Shown: positions 8,654 to 17,709, numbered from the stretch's first letter. The stretch: 64,000 bases of DNA from Ktedonobacter sp. SOSP1-85 (GCF_016587415.1 NZ_BNJI01000002.1:1922001-1986000); one strand, 5' to 3'. A program made the numbers and translations. Notes: generated by a model not told the origin, from the letters alone.

Positions 8654-9571
8654 ATGAAAAAGATATCTTTGTTGTGCATGATACTCGTTGTGTTCAGTGT
8701 CCTGCTGAGCGCTTGTGGATTTGGGCCTTCCAGCACTATCAGCGGTTCCAAGGATAGCGGAACCATTGTTGTCGGCTCCAAAAACTTTTCTGAGAATATC
8801 ATAGTTGGCGATATGGAGTACTATCTCTTGAAGGCAAAGCTCAAAGGGGTAAATGTTGAGAACAAGGCCAATCTTGGCTCGACCGCGGTACTCTGGAATG
8901 CTCTGCAAAGCGGACAGCTCGACACATACGTCGATTATACTGGTACCGGTCTGGTAGATATCATGAAGATGCCAGTCACGCACAACCCTGACGAAGCATA
9001 TCAGACCGTAAAGAAGGAGTATCCAACGCGCTACCACATCGATTGGTTGAACCCCATGGGCTTCAACGATACCTACGCGGTCGCTGTTCCGAAGACTATA
9101 GCTGAGAAGTACCACTTGAAGAAGATCTCCGACCTGGCCCCTATCGCATCGCAGCTTGTCTTTGGTGGTGAACCGGATTATTTCACGCGACCGGATGCCT
9201 ATCCTGGCCTCTCGAATACGTATGGACTGCACTTTCAGTCATTGAAGCAGATTGATGTCGGTCTGAAATACCAGGCAGCGGCAAATAACCAGGTTCAAGT
9301 GCTCGATGTCTACTCGACAGATGGAAATTTGCTTAGATATGGCATGACTGTCCTTGAGGATGATAAGCATTTCTTCCCGCCGTACTACGCGGCCCCCATC
9401 GTGCGTGAGAGTACACTAAAGGCGCATCCAGAGATTCGCTCTATCCTCAACTCGCTACAGAACACACTTACCGACTCAAGCATGCTGCAGTTAAACTACC
9501 AGGTAGATGTGCAACATAAGTCTCCCGACGACGTTGCGCAGCAATTCCTCAAGTCAAAGGGCCTGCTCTAG
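8654..9571 (+). CDS. opuCC: Quaternary-amine-binding lipoprotein
   Basis: A 305-residue OpuAC-type substrate-binding protein. Residues 1-21 form a lipoprotein signal peptide with lipobox LLSAC (lipidated C21), so it is anchored on the outer face of the membrane. The mature part begins with a polar Ser/Gly linker and IVVGSKNFSENIIVGD, a typical start for osmoprotectant/choline-binding proteins (OpuBC/OpuCC). DTYVDYTGTGL is another conserved segment. It lies 30 nt after the second permease, with AAAGGAATAGGAG before the ATG. Substrate choice (betaine, choline, carnitine or other) cannot be settled here. Confidence 0.85.
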   Translation: MKKISLLCMILVVFSVLLSACGFGPSSTISGSKDSGTIVVGSKNFSENIIVGDMEYYLLKAKLKGVNVENKANLGSTAVLWNALQSGQLDTYVDYTGTGLVDIMKMPVTHNPDEAYQTVKKEYPTRYHIDWLNPMGFNDTYAVAVPKTIAEKYHLKKISDLAPIASQLVFGGEPDYFTRPDAYPGLSNTYGLHFQSLKQIDVGLKYQAAANNQVQVLDVYSTDGNLLRYGMTVLEDDKHFFPPYYAAPIVRESTLKAHPEIRSILNSLQNTLTDSSMLQLNYQVDVQHKSPDDVAQQFLKSKGLL

Positions 9572-9700
9572 CACAAATGGTTTGTACTCAGCTCTTTCCT
9601 TAGCGCGGGGAGTTCTCAGATCTCGACCAACACGCTTTGCGCGAAGATTGCGTAACATCTTCTGATATTATTTCTCGTACCCGCTGTGTTTGTTACTTGG

Positions 9701-9759
9701 AAAGCAGTGTGGAGGTTCGTGTATGCCGCAAGGCACACACGAACCTCCACACTGCTTTT
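9701..9759 (+). terminator. Long terminator-like hairpin with GCAA tetraloop
   Basis: Arms 9701-9722 and 9737-9758 pair perfectly over 22 bp. After one A/C mismatch the stem continues with TGCC/GGCA and closes with a GCAA (GNRA-type) tetraloop at 9728-9731. The stem starts with AAA and ends in TTTT, so it could stop transcription in both directions. It lies 130 bases after the OpuC operon. Confidence 0.65.
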
Positions 9760-9870
9760 CTCTATAGAATACACCATCCACTTCTGCGTCTCTTCCTGTT
9801 GTGCTATTGCCAGAGCCGAAACGTTCTCTTGTCATATTTGGTAAATAAGGTGAAGAGCGGTCAGATTTTA

Positions 9871-9983
9871 GGGCTCTTGTTCATTTTCGGTGGAAAAGCT
9901 CATCATCAATTGAAAAGAGAGAACTTGGGTGGCTTCTGCAGTGATCTTTTGCTGTGTTTTTCCACCGAAAGTGAGCAAGACCC
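9871..9983. repeat. 113-bp terminal-inverted-repeat element, copy A (MITE-like)
   Basis: The ends are near-perfect inverted repeats: GGGCTCTTGTTCATTTTCGG at the left, and the reverse complement of GGGTCTTGCTCACTTTCGG at the right (9957-9983). The element is bracketed by the 7-bp direct repeat GATTTTA (9864-9870 and 9984-9990), which looks like a target-site duplication. A second copy of the same length lies inverted at 13318-13430. An open frame crosses the element but shows no independent sign of coding. Confidence 0.7.
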
Positions 9984-10400
9984 GATTTTAGGGCGAAGAG
10001 TGATCAATCAGCGTGAAGAGTGATCAGACCAACCATTGCTGTTAGCAAGATGACTTTAGAAGCACGTTCACCTCGTTCGGCGCTGTAAATTCATGGGCAA
10101 AATTTGCTTGAATTGTGAGCAAAAACGCCTCCTCTCCGGCCCAATTTTGAAGCTGAAGGGAGCGAGTCTCGCCAGGTCAGCCTGAAACCGAAGCCCCATA
10201 GGGGTCCCGACATAATTTCCCTGAGAGATTCGCGCTTTGGGCAAGCTACCGGTAAAAAGGTCCTGAAGGATTCCGCTCAGTTTGTCAGAGCCATGAGGGT
10301 ATGATAAGAAAGATGCATTCTTGCTGAGAGATGCGGGAGTGCGTCCCCATGACCCATAAAAAAGTCCCCACCTAGTCTCCCTGATGAGCAGCGTCAGATC
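9984..10400. other. Mobile-element debris with possible Tn3-type end
   Basis: About 400 bases with no intact gene. A GGGGTCCCGACATAATTTCC stretch begins at 10201; Tn3-family terminal repeats start with GGGG and are about 38 bp long, and a Tn3 transposase stub follows 200 bases downstream, so this may be the left end of a degraded Tn3 element. No matching right end was seen in the window. Confidence 0.35.
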
Positions 10401-10652
10401 ATGATGGAAATCCCGACAGACCTTGACGCTCGGGATCTCGCTCGTTATTACACCCTGACCCCAGAAGAGTTAGAGCTGGTCAATCACCGTCGGCGTCCAG
10501 CCAATCGCTTTGGTTTTGCCGTTCAGCTTGCACTTCTGCATTTTCCAGGTCGCCTGCTTGCGGAATATCGCAATCAGAAGCAGGTGCCGCGAGCAATCTT
10601 GACGAGCATTGCGCAACAAATCAACCTGCCAGTCAGCGCATACGCCGAGTAG
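10401..10652 (+). pseudogene. Tn3-family transposase, N-terminal fragment
   Basis: Only about 83 codons remain of a protein that is normally near 1000 residues. The segment DLARYYTLTPEELELVNHRR, followed by ANRFGFAVQLALLHFPGR, is characteristic of the N-terminal domain (DUF4158) of Tn3 transposases. The frame continues upstream to a TGA without a good start, with sense-looking codons (PDEQRQIM), and ends at TAG 10650-10652. The catalytic DDE domain is missing. It is a dead remnant of a transposon insertion. Confidence 0.75.
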
Positions 10653-10677
10653 AATAGGCAAAATGGCGAGGATCGTT

Positions 10678-10899
10678 TTACCCTTGAGCGGCTTCGTCAC
10701 TTTTGTATTCTACAATATTACCAGGTTGGCAATCTAAGGCCTTACAAATTGCTTCTAATGTCGAGAATCGTATCGCTCTAGCCTTTCCATTTTTCAAAAT
10801 AGAGAGATTAGCCATAGTGATACCAACCTTCTCTGTAAGTTCCGTAACACTCATTTTTCGCTTTGCCAGCATGACATCGATGTTTATTATTATTGCCAT
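10678..10899 (-). CDS. Small XRE/Cro-type HTH regulator
   Basis: A 73-residue DNA-binding protein of the YozG/Cro-CI type. The helix-turn-helix spans about residues 18-60 (TELTEKVGITMANLSILKNG, then FSTLEAICKALDCQPGNIVEY). Such proteins are normally coupled to a DUF2975-type membrane protein, but no such partner is seen here. A GAGG site lies 8 nt before the ATG. It is flanked by the Tn3 stub on one side and an AT-rich gene-free stretch on the other, so it may be a survivor of a larger operon. Confidence 0.75.
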   Translation of the reverse strand: MAIIINIDVMLAKRKMSVTELTEKVGITMANLSILKNGKARAIRFSTLEAICKALDCQPGNIVEYKSDEAAQG

Positions 10900-11509
10900 A
10901 GTTGTGCCTCATACGGTTAAGTCATTTTCCGATATTGTTTGTCAATATATTATTATTGTTATTCATTAAAATAGGTGTCTTTAAATGATGTCTTGCTTAT
11001 AATAACGAAGTTATCATTAGAGGTACTAAAATACGAATAAATCCATAGGAAACCGGAGAAATAACGTAACACGCGCTTTACTTATGTATGTGGTAAATGG
11101 CGCGAATGTTCGACAATTTTTGAGGTGAAATGTGGGATTTTGGCGCGAAATATGGAAATCGACCAGCAAGGCGCTGGAGAAACCGCCTCCCATCTGGTTT
11201 CCTTCTTCTAGAAAGTGTAAATGAGGCATTTGAGTAGATGGGCGCTGGCCGAAGAGCCATTCAGAAATTTTGTCCCGGGTCGATCTCATCTGTTTGTGTC
11301 GGTTGGATGCTCTTCCTTGCCTCAATAAAGAATTACTTCCTCTATCTATCGTTGATGAGCATATTTTGTGACTCTGTTTTTTTGCAATAACGTTGCTTGT
11401 GATCTGAAGCCTAAATCATGCGGGATCAAATGCAACTTTCTTGATATCAAATACGTTTTAAGCAATAACGACTATTATCGTTTATTTTGCCACTTGAAAG
11501 GCTTAAAAA
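10900..11509. other. AT-rich region without a supported gene
   Basis: Holds the upstream region of the small HTH gene (minus direction) and of the PQQ-propeller gene (plus direction). A 99-codon minus-strand frame (11026-11325) has no ribosome site that I can see and no recognisable domain, so it is not called. Confidence 0.4.
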
Positions 11510-13153
11510 GTGTTAGAAACAAATCCCCCTGAAATTTTGGAAGATCCCTCACCAGGTCCGCGACAGGCAAGATGGAGAAAAGTGCTTAAGGTAGGGGCTC
11601 CACTCCTTGTTGTGTGTCTGATTCTTGGCGGCTTCATTGTGCTCATCATACAGCGCCATGCTAACACAAGTGGTGTGAACAAGGCAACATTACACGCTAA
11701 TGGGTCGCCCACTCCGAGCACTGACTCCGTTTCCTTCGCTCGCATCCAGACCATAAGCAGGGTAGATTCCACCCTCTACGAAGCCGATGGCCTTCACTAC
11801 CTGTATGCAGTAAACATGCGCACCGGCGCGACGACGCGCTACTATTTTGATCAAGTCGCCTCTCCATTCGTCATAGATCATGATATCCTCTACACAACTA
11901 GTGAGAAGAAGGGTGGGGGAGCCAGCGTCCTGGCATGGAGATTGAACAATGGCAGGCCTACACTCCTCTGGCACCACCAGCAGAACTGCTGCTCACGGGG
12001 AAGCTTTACGGTTGCAAACGGAGCAGTATACATATTTTCGGGCGGCGGCATCGGCGCGATTACGGCACTGCGTGCCAGCGATGGGACACAATTGTGGAAC
12101 TATCCAACCAACGGCCTCTTTGAAGCCTCTCTGACTGTTGCCAATGGCATCCTCTACGCGGGCACATCCGGCTCACCGGGTGGGGTCTTCGCCTTTAACG
12201 CCAGTACAGGCAAGCTCTTGTGGAAATCTCAGGGGATCGGGCAGGTGCTCTCAGCCCCTGTTGTCGCTAACGGCGTCCTCTACAGAGGGGCTACGGATCG
12301 CACCATCGCGGCCTTTAATGCCACGACCGGGGCCCTGCTCTGGAGCTATCCCACCGACTATGCCATTATCTGGCAGCCTGTGGTAAGGAACGGCGTGGTC
12401 TACGTCGGTACAGGCGCCAACTCCGTCTTTGCCCTCCGGGCAAACAATGGCTCCCTCCTGTGGCATCAACGCATCGATAAACTCTTCACCCCTGCTTCTA
12501 TCTCTGCCAATCGCTTCTTTGGCGTCTTCGTGGGCTCAGCCAGTGACGATAATGTGTTTGTGGGCTCGGAGAGTGGCTACATGTGTGCGCTACGTGCCAG
12601 CGATGGTACTCTGCTCTGGCAGCGCCAGTTTAGTGGTCTGGTTGTTTCTCCCTTCGACACGGCGGAGAAACTGGTGTATGTCTCCTCGCAAGCCTTCAAT
12701 GAAGGGCAGAACGCGGTTTATGCCCTCCAGGCTAGCAATGGCGTCCTGGCGTGGCGCTCACCAGAGAACGCGCCTCTCCCCATATCTTCCTCGGCGCAAA
12801 GCACGCCCGGCAAGGGCAATGGCATGATTCCGCTCACCAGAACGGGCATCCCCGCCTTCACGCTAGATGACGTTAAACAGTACTTTAAGGCCCATCCCTT
12901 GCTGACAACCGCTGGCAAACCGGGAACCATCGTCAAGCTAGCCTTTATGATGAGCAAAGAGGCGAGCTCGCTGATGAATGGAGAGTCTATCGGTATCCCT
13001 GACGACGCGCTGGTCTGCTATGTAGAACTGCAAGGGCCCTTTGATCGGCTTCCGATTTCCACTCCCGGCAATACGGGCAAGCTTTCATTCCAAAGAGTTC
13101 ACTATGTGATTGATGCCCAGACAGGCAACCAACTCGTGTTTGGAGCCGGCTGA
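11510..13153 (+). CDS. Membrane-anchored PQQ-type beta-propeller protein
   Basis: A 547-residue protein. A cytoplasmic tail of about 24 residues is followed by one membrane helix (about 26-48, APLLVVCLILGGFIVLII). Then come PQQ-like repeats (ALRASDGTQLWNY, AFNASTGKLLWKS, AFNATTGALLWSY, ALRANNGSLLWH, ALRASDGTLLWQ), forming an extracytoplasmic propeller like that of BamB. The last 100 residues (from about PAFTLDDVKQYFKAHPL) form a separate domain I cannot name. Start is GTG 11510 with AAAGG 8 nt upstream. No neighbour suggests a ligand. It could be a sensor or scaffold; no enzymatic motif is visible. The DNA repeats inside it reflect the propeller blades. Confidence 0.75.
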   Translation: MLETNPPEILEDPSPGPRQARWRKVLKVGAPLLVVCLILGGFIVLIIQRHANTSGVNKATLHANGSPTPSTDSVSFARIQTISRVDSTLYEADGLHYLYAVNMRTGATTRYYFDQVASPFVIDHDILYTTSEKKGGGASVLAWRLNNGRPTLLWHHQQNCCSRGSFTVANGAVYIFSGGGIGAITALRASDGTQLWNYPTNGLFEASLTVANGILYAGTSGSPGGVFAFNASTGKLLWKSQGIGQVLSAPVVANGVLYRGATDRTIAAFNATTGALLWSYPTDYAIIWQPVVRNGVVYVGTGANSVFALRANNGSLLWHQRIDKLFTPASISANRFFGVFVGSASDDNVFVGSESGYMCALRASDGTLLWQRQFSGLVVSPFDTAEKLVYVSSQAFNEGQNAVYALQASNGVLAWRSPENAPLPISSSAQSTPGKGNGMIPLTRTGIPAFTLDDVKQYFKAHPLLTTAGKPGTIVKLAFMMSKEASSLMNGESIGIPDDALVCYVELQGPFDRLPISTPGNTGKLSFQRVHYVIDAQTGNQLVFGAG

Positions 13154-13207
13154 TTGCCTGTCTGCGTAAGACTACTTCAATTCTCTTGGACTAGAAGTTC
13201 AAGCGCG

Positions 13208-13234
13208 GCCCCTCACGCCTCACCGCGGAGGGGC
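13208..13234 (+). terminator. Hairpin after the propeller gene
   Basis: GCCCCTC (13208-13214) pairs with GAGGGGC (13228-13234) about 55 bases after the stop codon. There is no T run, so termination strength is uncertain. Confidence 0.4.
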
Positions 13235-13317
13235 AACATCACATGCGTCAGCGCCCACCACTAATCTCCAGAATAGTCCCAGTGGTATAGGCATTTGAGT
13301 AGGAATGGGCCGGAATA

Positions 13318-13430
13318 CGGCTCTTGCTTACTTTCGGTGTTTAGGCTCAGCAAGAGATTGCTCCAGAAGCCAAGAAAGCCTTTCACTCCCGCTTGTTGAT
13401 GAGGTTTTCCACCGAAAGTGAGCAAGACCC
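13318..13430. repeat. 113-bp terminal-inverted-repeat element, copy B (inverted)
   Basis: Same length and end sequences as the copy at 9871-9983 but in the opposite orientation. The right end is TTTTCCACCGAAAGTGAGCA (13405 onward); the left end is CGGCTCTTGCTTACTTTCGG from 13318. Similarity also runs about 25 bases beyond the right end (GAAGAG...CAG..TTTTA in reverse complement). There is no clear target duplication here, suggesting an older copy. Confidence 0.65.
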
Positions 13431-13863
13431 TTAAAACCTGTTTACTCTTCGTGCTTTTTACCAATATTCCCGCACCAATCAACGCGAATGTAGCAACATA
13501 GGGCTATGCAGAAATCAGCATTATTAGCAACTCGTTTTCACAAGGCATTCATGCTTTTGAAACGATAAAATAGGGCTACAAGCGGTGTATCAGATCCAGA
13601 CCTATTAGATGAGCTTAGTGAGATTATGGGCGATATCGCCCTGACCGTCTCCAGTGTTATGTGTGGCATTGTGGATCTGGGATCGTTTCTAGAAACCTCA
13701 GAGATGGTTGTAAAGGAGGGCCACTTAAAGGGTAATTTGCAGTGCTTTCCATGTTTTTTGACATGTTTGGATTGCTTTCTCAGATCGTAAGCACAAGTAT
13801 TCGCATGGGCAACCTTATGACATGTCATCCTCTCTATAGCACAAAGAACAGGAGAATATATTT
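13431..13863. other. Upstream region of the peptide-binding lipoprotein gene
   Basis: No supported gene. It contains a 12-bp palindrome, ATGACATGTCAT (13817-13828), 35 bases before the next start codon, and a TTGACATGT stretch at 13758 that shares its core. These may be a regulator site, but no convincing -10 box was found. Confidence 0.35.
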
Positions 13864-15615
13864 ATGCGATCTGGCACGAAATTTGTGAAGGGTATTCTTC
13901 CAACGTTTTTCTGTCTGCTCACGCTCCTGCTCGTAGGCTGTGGTAGCGCGCAGCAAGGGACTATATCAACGACCAAGGCCGACGATAGTAAGCAAGTCTT
14001 CATCTGGCCTAGCAGTGGTAGTGATCTCAAGACGATTGACCCCGCGCTCTCGACTGATGGAGGCTCTATTGCCGCTATCGATCTGGTGTTCACTGGTCTG
14101 CTCCAGCTCGATAATAAGTTGCAGATACACGATCAGCTCGCGGCCTCACACTCCGTTTCGTCTGATGGCCTCACCTGGACTTTTAAGTTGCGCCCCAACC
14201 TCAAGTTTAGCGATGGCACTCCTTTGACCTCTGCCGATGTCGCGTATAGCATTGATCGCGCCCTCCAGCCCAGGGTAAAGTCTGCCGTGGCTCTGACCTA
14301 TATGGGGCTGATTAAAGGCGCGCCAGAACTGGCTGCGGGCAAAGTGAAGACCATCATTGGTGATGGTATCCTCACGCCTGATCCTGATACGGTGGTAATT
14401 ATTACGACCAAAAAGGCATCTTATTTCCTGGAAGAACTGACATATTCGTGCTCGTATGTGATTGAAAAGAGCATGATTGAGAAGTATGGCGACCTGAACT
14501 TTGTAGACCATCTCAGCCAAGGTATTGGCGGGGCCGGCCCGTTTATGGTTTCCAAGTACGAGCATGGAAAGGCTATCGAGTTTGTCCCTAATCCGCACTA
14601 CTATGGTCCCAAGCCGCAGTTGAAGAAGATCGTCATTCCCTTTTATAAGCAGGCGGATACGATCTATAAGGCCTATCAGACTGGGCAGGTCGACCAGAGT
14701 AATGTTCCCTCTGCGCATATAGATGCCGCGAAAGCCTTGCCCGAGAGGCAATTCCATTCCATTCCCCAGTTGTGGATTACGTATTATGGGATGAACTATC
14801 TCGTCAAACCGTTTGACAACATTAAGATTCGCCAGGCGTTTGCTTTAGCTATCAACAAAGAAACGCTGGCGCATAATACGTATAAAGACAAGGTTATCGC
14901 GACAAATCATATTGTCCCACAGGGGATGCCGGGCTTCGATGCGGACCTTACGGGGCCAGCTGGCGTCAAGAGTCCCGCCGGTGACCCGAAACTCGCGAAA
15001 CAGTTGCTTGAGGAGGGCATGAAGCAAGAGGGCTATACCGCCTCGACGTTCCCATCGGTGACTTTCACGGTCGCGACCAATGGTAGCTCCGATACACGCA
15101 ATGAGCTCCAGGCCGTCCAGCAGATGTGGCAGAGTGTGCTGGGTATTTCGGTGAAGCTCAATGATATTGACTACGGAAAGTTGCTAAGCGATGTTCCGGC
15201 AGCGCTAAATAACCCCAATGGTGTACAGATGTTTGCCCTGGGCTGGGTTGCCGACTATCCTGATCCGCAGGACTGGCTGACACTGCAGTTCGATAAGGGG
15301 TCACCCAACAACGTAGTTAACTACGGACAGAATCATTCCGCTAACGCATCTCAGCAGCAAGAGACGCAGAAGTTAATGGAGCAGGCTGATAGCACTCAGG
15401 ATCAAGTGCAGCGGATGAAACTGTACAATCAGGCGGAGCAGCAGCTTGTCAACGATGTCGTATGGCTGCCGACTGTCCAGGTAGGAAGTGTGATTGTGCG
15501 TAAACCATGTGTGGTTGGTATTGCGGATAACGCGCAGAGCATGATTCCACCCGACGATTGGACGAACATCTATATCTCGACAGCGACCCCATGCGCCGAT
15601 ACAAGGCAGTATTAA
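13864..15615 (+). CDS. Oligopeptide-type ABC substrate-binding lipoprotein (family 5)
   Basis: A 583-residue OppA/DppA-type solute-binding protein. The signal peptide ends in lipobox LLVGC (C26). The mature chain shows the family's KTIDPALSTDGGS start, WTFKLRPNLKFSDGTPLTSADVAYSIDR, and a C-terminal YPDPQDWLTLQF segment. It would capture peptides (or nickel or sugars in some relatives) outside the cell for an ABC importer. No permease or ATPase gene is adjacent, so it is an orphan that must use a remote transporter. The two peptidase genes that follow on the other strand make peptide use plausible. Start ATG 13864 is preceded by ACAGGAGAA. Confidence 0.85.
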   Translation: MRSGTKFVKGILPTFFCLLTLLLVGCGSAQQGTISTTKADDSKQVFIWPSSGSDLKTIDPALSTDGGSIAAIDLVFTGLLQLDNKLQIHDQLAASHSVSSDGLTWTFKLRPNLKFSDGTPLTSADVAYSIDRALQPRVKSAVALTYMGLIKGAPELAAGKVKTIIGDGILTPDPDTVVIITTKKASYFLEELTYSCSYVIEKSMIEKYGDLNFVDHLSQGIGGAGPFMVSKYEHGKAIEFVPNPHYYGPKPQLKKIVIPFYKQADTIYKAYQTGQVDQSNVPSAHIDAAKALPERQFHSIPQLWITYYGMNYLVKPFDNIKIRQAFALAINKETLAHNTYKDKVIATNHIVPQGMPGFDADLTGPAGVKSPAGDPKLAKQLLEEGMKQEGYTASTFPSVTFTVATNGSSDTRNELQAVQQMWQSVLGISVKLNDIDYGKLLSDVPAALNNPNGVQMFALGWVADYPDPQDWLTLQFDKGSPNNVVNYGQNHSANASQQQETQKLMEQADSTQDQVQRMKLYNQAEQQLVNDVVWLPTVQVGSVIVRKPCVVGIADNAQSMIPPDDWTNIYISTATPCADTRQY

Positions 15616-15639
15616 ACGGTCGCTGTTAGAGATGAGCAT

Positions 15640-15690
15640 AAACAAGGATGCCAACTCGCTGTTTTTAGCTTCGAGTCGGCATCCTTGTTT
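15640..15690. terminator. Bidirectional terminator between convergent genes
   Basis: AAACAAGGATGCCAACTCG (15640-15658) pairs with CGAGTCGGCATCCTTGTTT (15672-15690), 19 bp with one mismatch and a 13-base loop. It lies between the peptide-binding gene and the converging peptidase operon; the AAA/TTT stem ends would serve both directions. Confidence 0.75.
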
Positions 15691-15719
15691 GCCTGGTTAG
15701 AGGCTTTGTTGTTGGAGCA

Positions 15720-17699
15720 CTAAGACTGTTTGAGCAAGTGTTGTTTGAACCAGGCAAGCACACGTTGCTGGTAGTCGCGCTGGTGTTTCAATTCGCCCAG
15801 GCCATGCCCTTCACGTGGGTAGACCGCCAGCACGGCGTCAACGCCGTTCTCTTGCAGTGCGCGATAGAAGCCGTAAGCCTGGCTGACGGGTACACAGAGA
15901 TCCTTCTCGCCGTGAACGACCATTGTTGGTGTGGTTACGCGGCGGGCGTAGGTGATTGGCGAGCGCTCGCGATAGGCTTCGGGATGAGTGAGCGGATCGA
16001 TAGGATGGCCGTTTTGCCCGAGGAAGCGCATATCCCAGCCCTGCTCGTTAGACTGAGCATGATAGCTATGGAAGTCGCTGATGCCAGCTCCCATGATCGC
16101 GGCTTTGAAACGGTTGGTCTGGGTGACGGCCCAGGCAGAGAGGAAGCCGCCATAGCTCCAGCCCATAATACCAACGCGCTCTCCATCAACCAGGTTGCGC
16201 TCGACGAGATAATCGACGCCGCGCAGAGCATCCTGAAAATCCTTTCCACCCATATCACCCAGTACAGCGTCAGCGAAGGCGACTCCATGACCCATACTGC
16301 CGCGCACATTTGGACGCAGAACGGCAAAGCCAGCCGCCGCCAGGTATTGCGAATGGTAGTCGCCGTCGTCCAGCCACGCCCCTGAGGGACCGCCGTGGAC
16401 ATGTAAGATCAGGGGTGGGGGAGTGCTGCCTTCATGGTGGAGCGGCCATGTCACGAGAGCGTCAATGTGCCAGCCATCAACGCTCTCATAGCGAATGCGC
16501 TCAGTCTTCGCCAGCGTCAGCGTCTCTTCCTGCTGCGGGTTCATACGCGTGAGGCGCTTCCAGGTAAGATCCCTCACGCTAGCGTCTTCATAGTGTAGTT
16601 CGCCAAACCAGACATCGTAGGGATGCTTCTCGCTGTGCGTAGCGACGACATAGCGCCGGTCTGCCGTCATTGACAGGTGGGGCCAGTGACGGTCTCCCAG
16701 AGCGAAATTGCTGCTCAGGGGAGTCATCTTGCCAGTTGTGCTATCAAGCAAGCCTATCTGACAGGAGAGGCCTTCGAAGCCCGCGCAGATCAAGTGTCGC
16801 CCGTCAGGGAGCCAGCTACACCAGGTGGGACTCCAATCAAGTTCCGGTGTGAGATTGCGTGTCTGGCCATTCGTGAGCGAGATGGCATAGATGTCGCCGC
16901 CGTTGCGGTCGGGATCACTCCAGTTGCCCGATACATATGCGATCGTATTGCCGTCAAGCGACCAGGCGAGGGAGCATGCCTGGCGATCAAGCTGGCTGAG
17001 CTGGCGAACTGCTCCGCCGCTAGCCGCGACGATACCGACCTGCCCCCAGTACCAATCAGAGTATTCGGGGCCAGTGGCGAAATAGACCGCGAACTGGCTG
17101 CTATCAGGTGACCAGGCATATTGCCAGATAGAGACGCCATTGGGTGTGATAGACTCGGGAGTGCCATACGCAGGCCGCACCGTCCAGAGGCGGCGATAAC
17201 GCTCCTCGCCAGGGCGCAATATGATAGGATCATCGCCTGGCTTGGGACCATCATGCGAGAGGAAGGCGATGCGGCTACCATCAGGCGACCAGTTGGCCTC
17301 ACTGATGCCGTTAGGCATGGCGCAAATGGTCCGGCTTTCTCCACCTTGTGCGGGGACAATGCGGAGCAGGGCCTCGTCCTCATGCCCACTTTTAGAGATG
17401 AAGGCAAGCTGCTGGCTGTCAGGTGACCAGGAGGGGGCAGAATCATCGAGCACCCCTGTGCTTAGGGGATAGGGGTCGCCACCTGCTGTGTTTACACACC
17501 AGACACGTCCCCGCTGTCTGGGCTGATCTGGCACCCATTCGCGAACCACAAACGCGGCGCGCTTTCCATCAGGCGCAATAACCGCGCTGATGACGTTGCG
17601 TATACTAAAGAGCGTATCCAGGACCACAGGCATGTGCGGATGAGTTGTGTGAAAGGGGGCCGACTCCTGTTGAGAGACCGTAGAATGTAACTCGTTCAT
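15720..17699 (-). CDS. S9 family peptidase (acylaminoacyl/prolyl-oligopeptidase type)
   Basis: A 659-residue serine peptidase. Residues about 25-380 form a WD40-like (TolB-type) propeller with repeated SWSPDSQQLAF-like strands. The C-terminal alpha/beta-hydrolase domain carries S515 in GWSYGG, D600 in HGEKDLCVP and H632 in EGHG. No signal peptide is visible, so it is probably cytoplasmic and trims short peptides. It is the second gene of an operon with the Xaa-Pro aminopeptidase (10-nt gap), and the two activities are complementary for proline-containing or N-blocked peptides. Confidence 0.88.
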   Translation of the reverse strand: MNELHSTVSQQESAPFHTTHPHMPVVLDTLFSIRNVISAVIAPDGKRAAFVVREWVPDQPRQRGRVWCVNTAGGDPYPLSTGVLDDSAPSWSPDSQQLAFISKSGHEDEALLRIVPAQGGESRTICAMPNGISEANWSPDGSRIAFLSHDGPKPGDDPIILRPGEERYRRLWTVRPAYGTPESITPNGVSIWQYAWSPDSSQFAVYFATGPEYSDWYWGQVGIVAASGGAVRQLSQLDRQACSLAWSLDGNTIAYVSGNWSDPDRNGGDIYAISLTNGQTRNLTPELDWSPTWCSWLPDGRHLICAGFEGLSCQIGLLDSTTGKMTPLSSNFALGDRHWPHLSMTADRRYVVATHSEKHPYDVWFGELHYEDASVRDLTWKRLTRMNPQQEETLTLAKTERIRYESVDGWHIDALVTWPLHHEGSTPPPLILHVHGGPSGAWLDDGDYHSQYLAAAGFAVLRPNVRGSMGHGVAFADAVLGDMGGKDFQDALRGVDYLVERNLVDGERVGIMGWSYGGFLSAWAVTQTNRFKAAIMGAGISDFHSYHAQSNEQGWDMRFLGQNGHPIDPLTHPEAYRERSPITYARRVTTPTMVVHGEKDLCVPVSQAYGFYRALQENGVDAVLAVYPREGHGLGELKHQRDYQQRVLAWFKQHLLKQS

Positions 17700-17709
17700 A
17701 GGAAACCCT

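Noticed and set aside
9637..10023. A 128-codon plus-strand open frame
   Set aside because: It crosses the long hairpin and the whole 113-bp inverted-repeat element; no ribosome site or domain. The resemblance to a frame at 13261-13482 comes from the shared element, not from a protein family.
11026..11325. A 99-codon minus-strand frame
   Set aside because: No supported start and no recognisable domain; could be IS debris but cannot be shown.
13538..13828. A 96-codon minus-strand frame
   Set aside because: No ribosome site, no domain, and atypical composition; likely non-coding.
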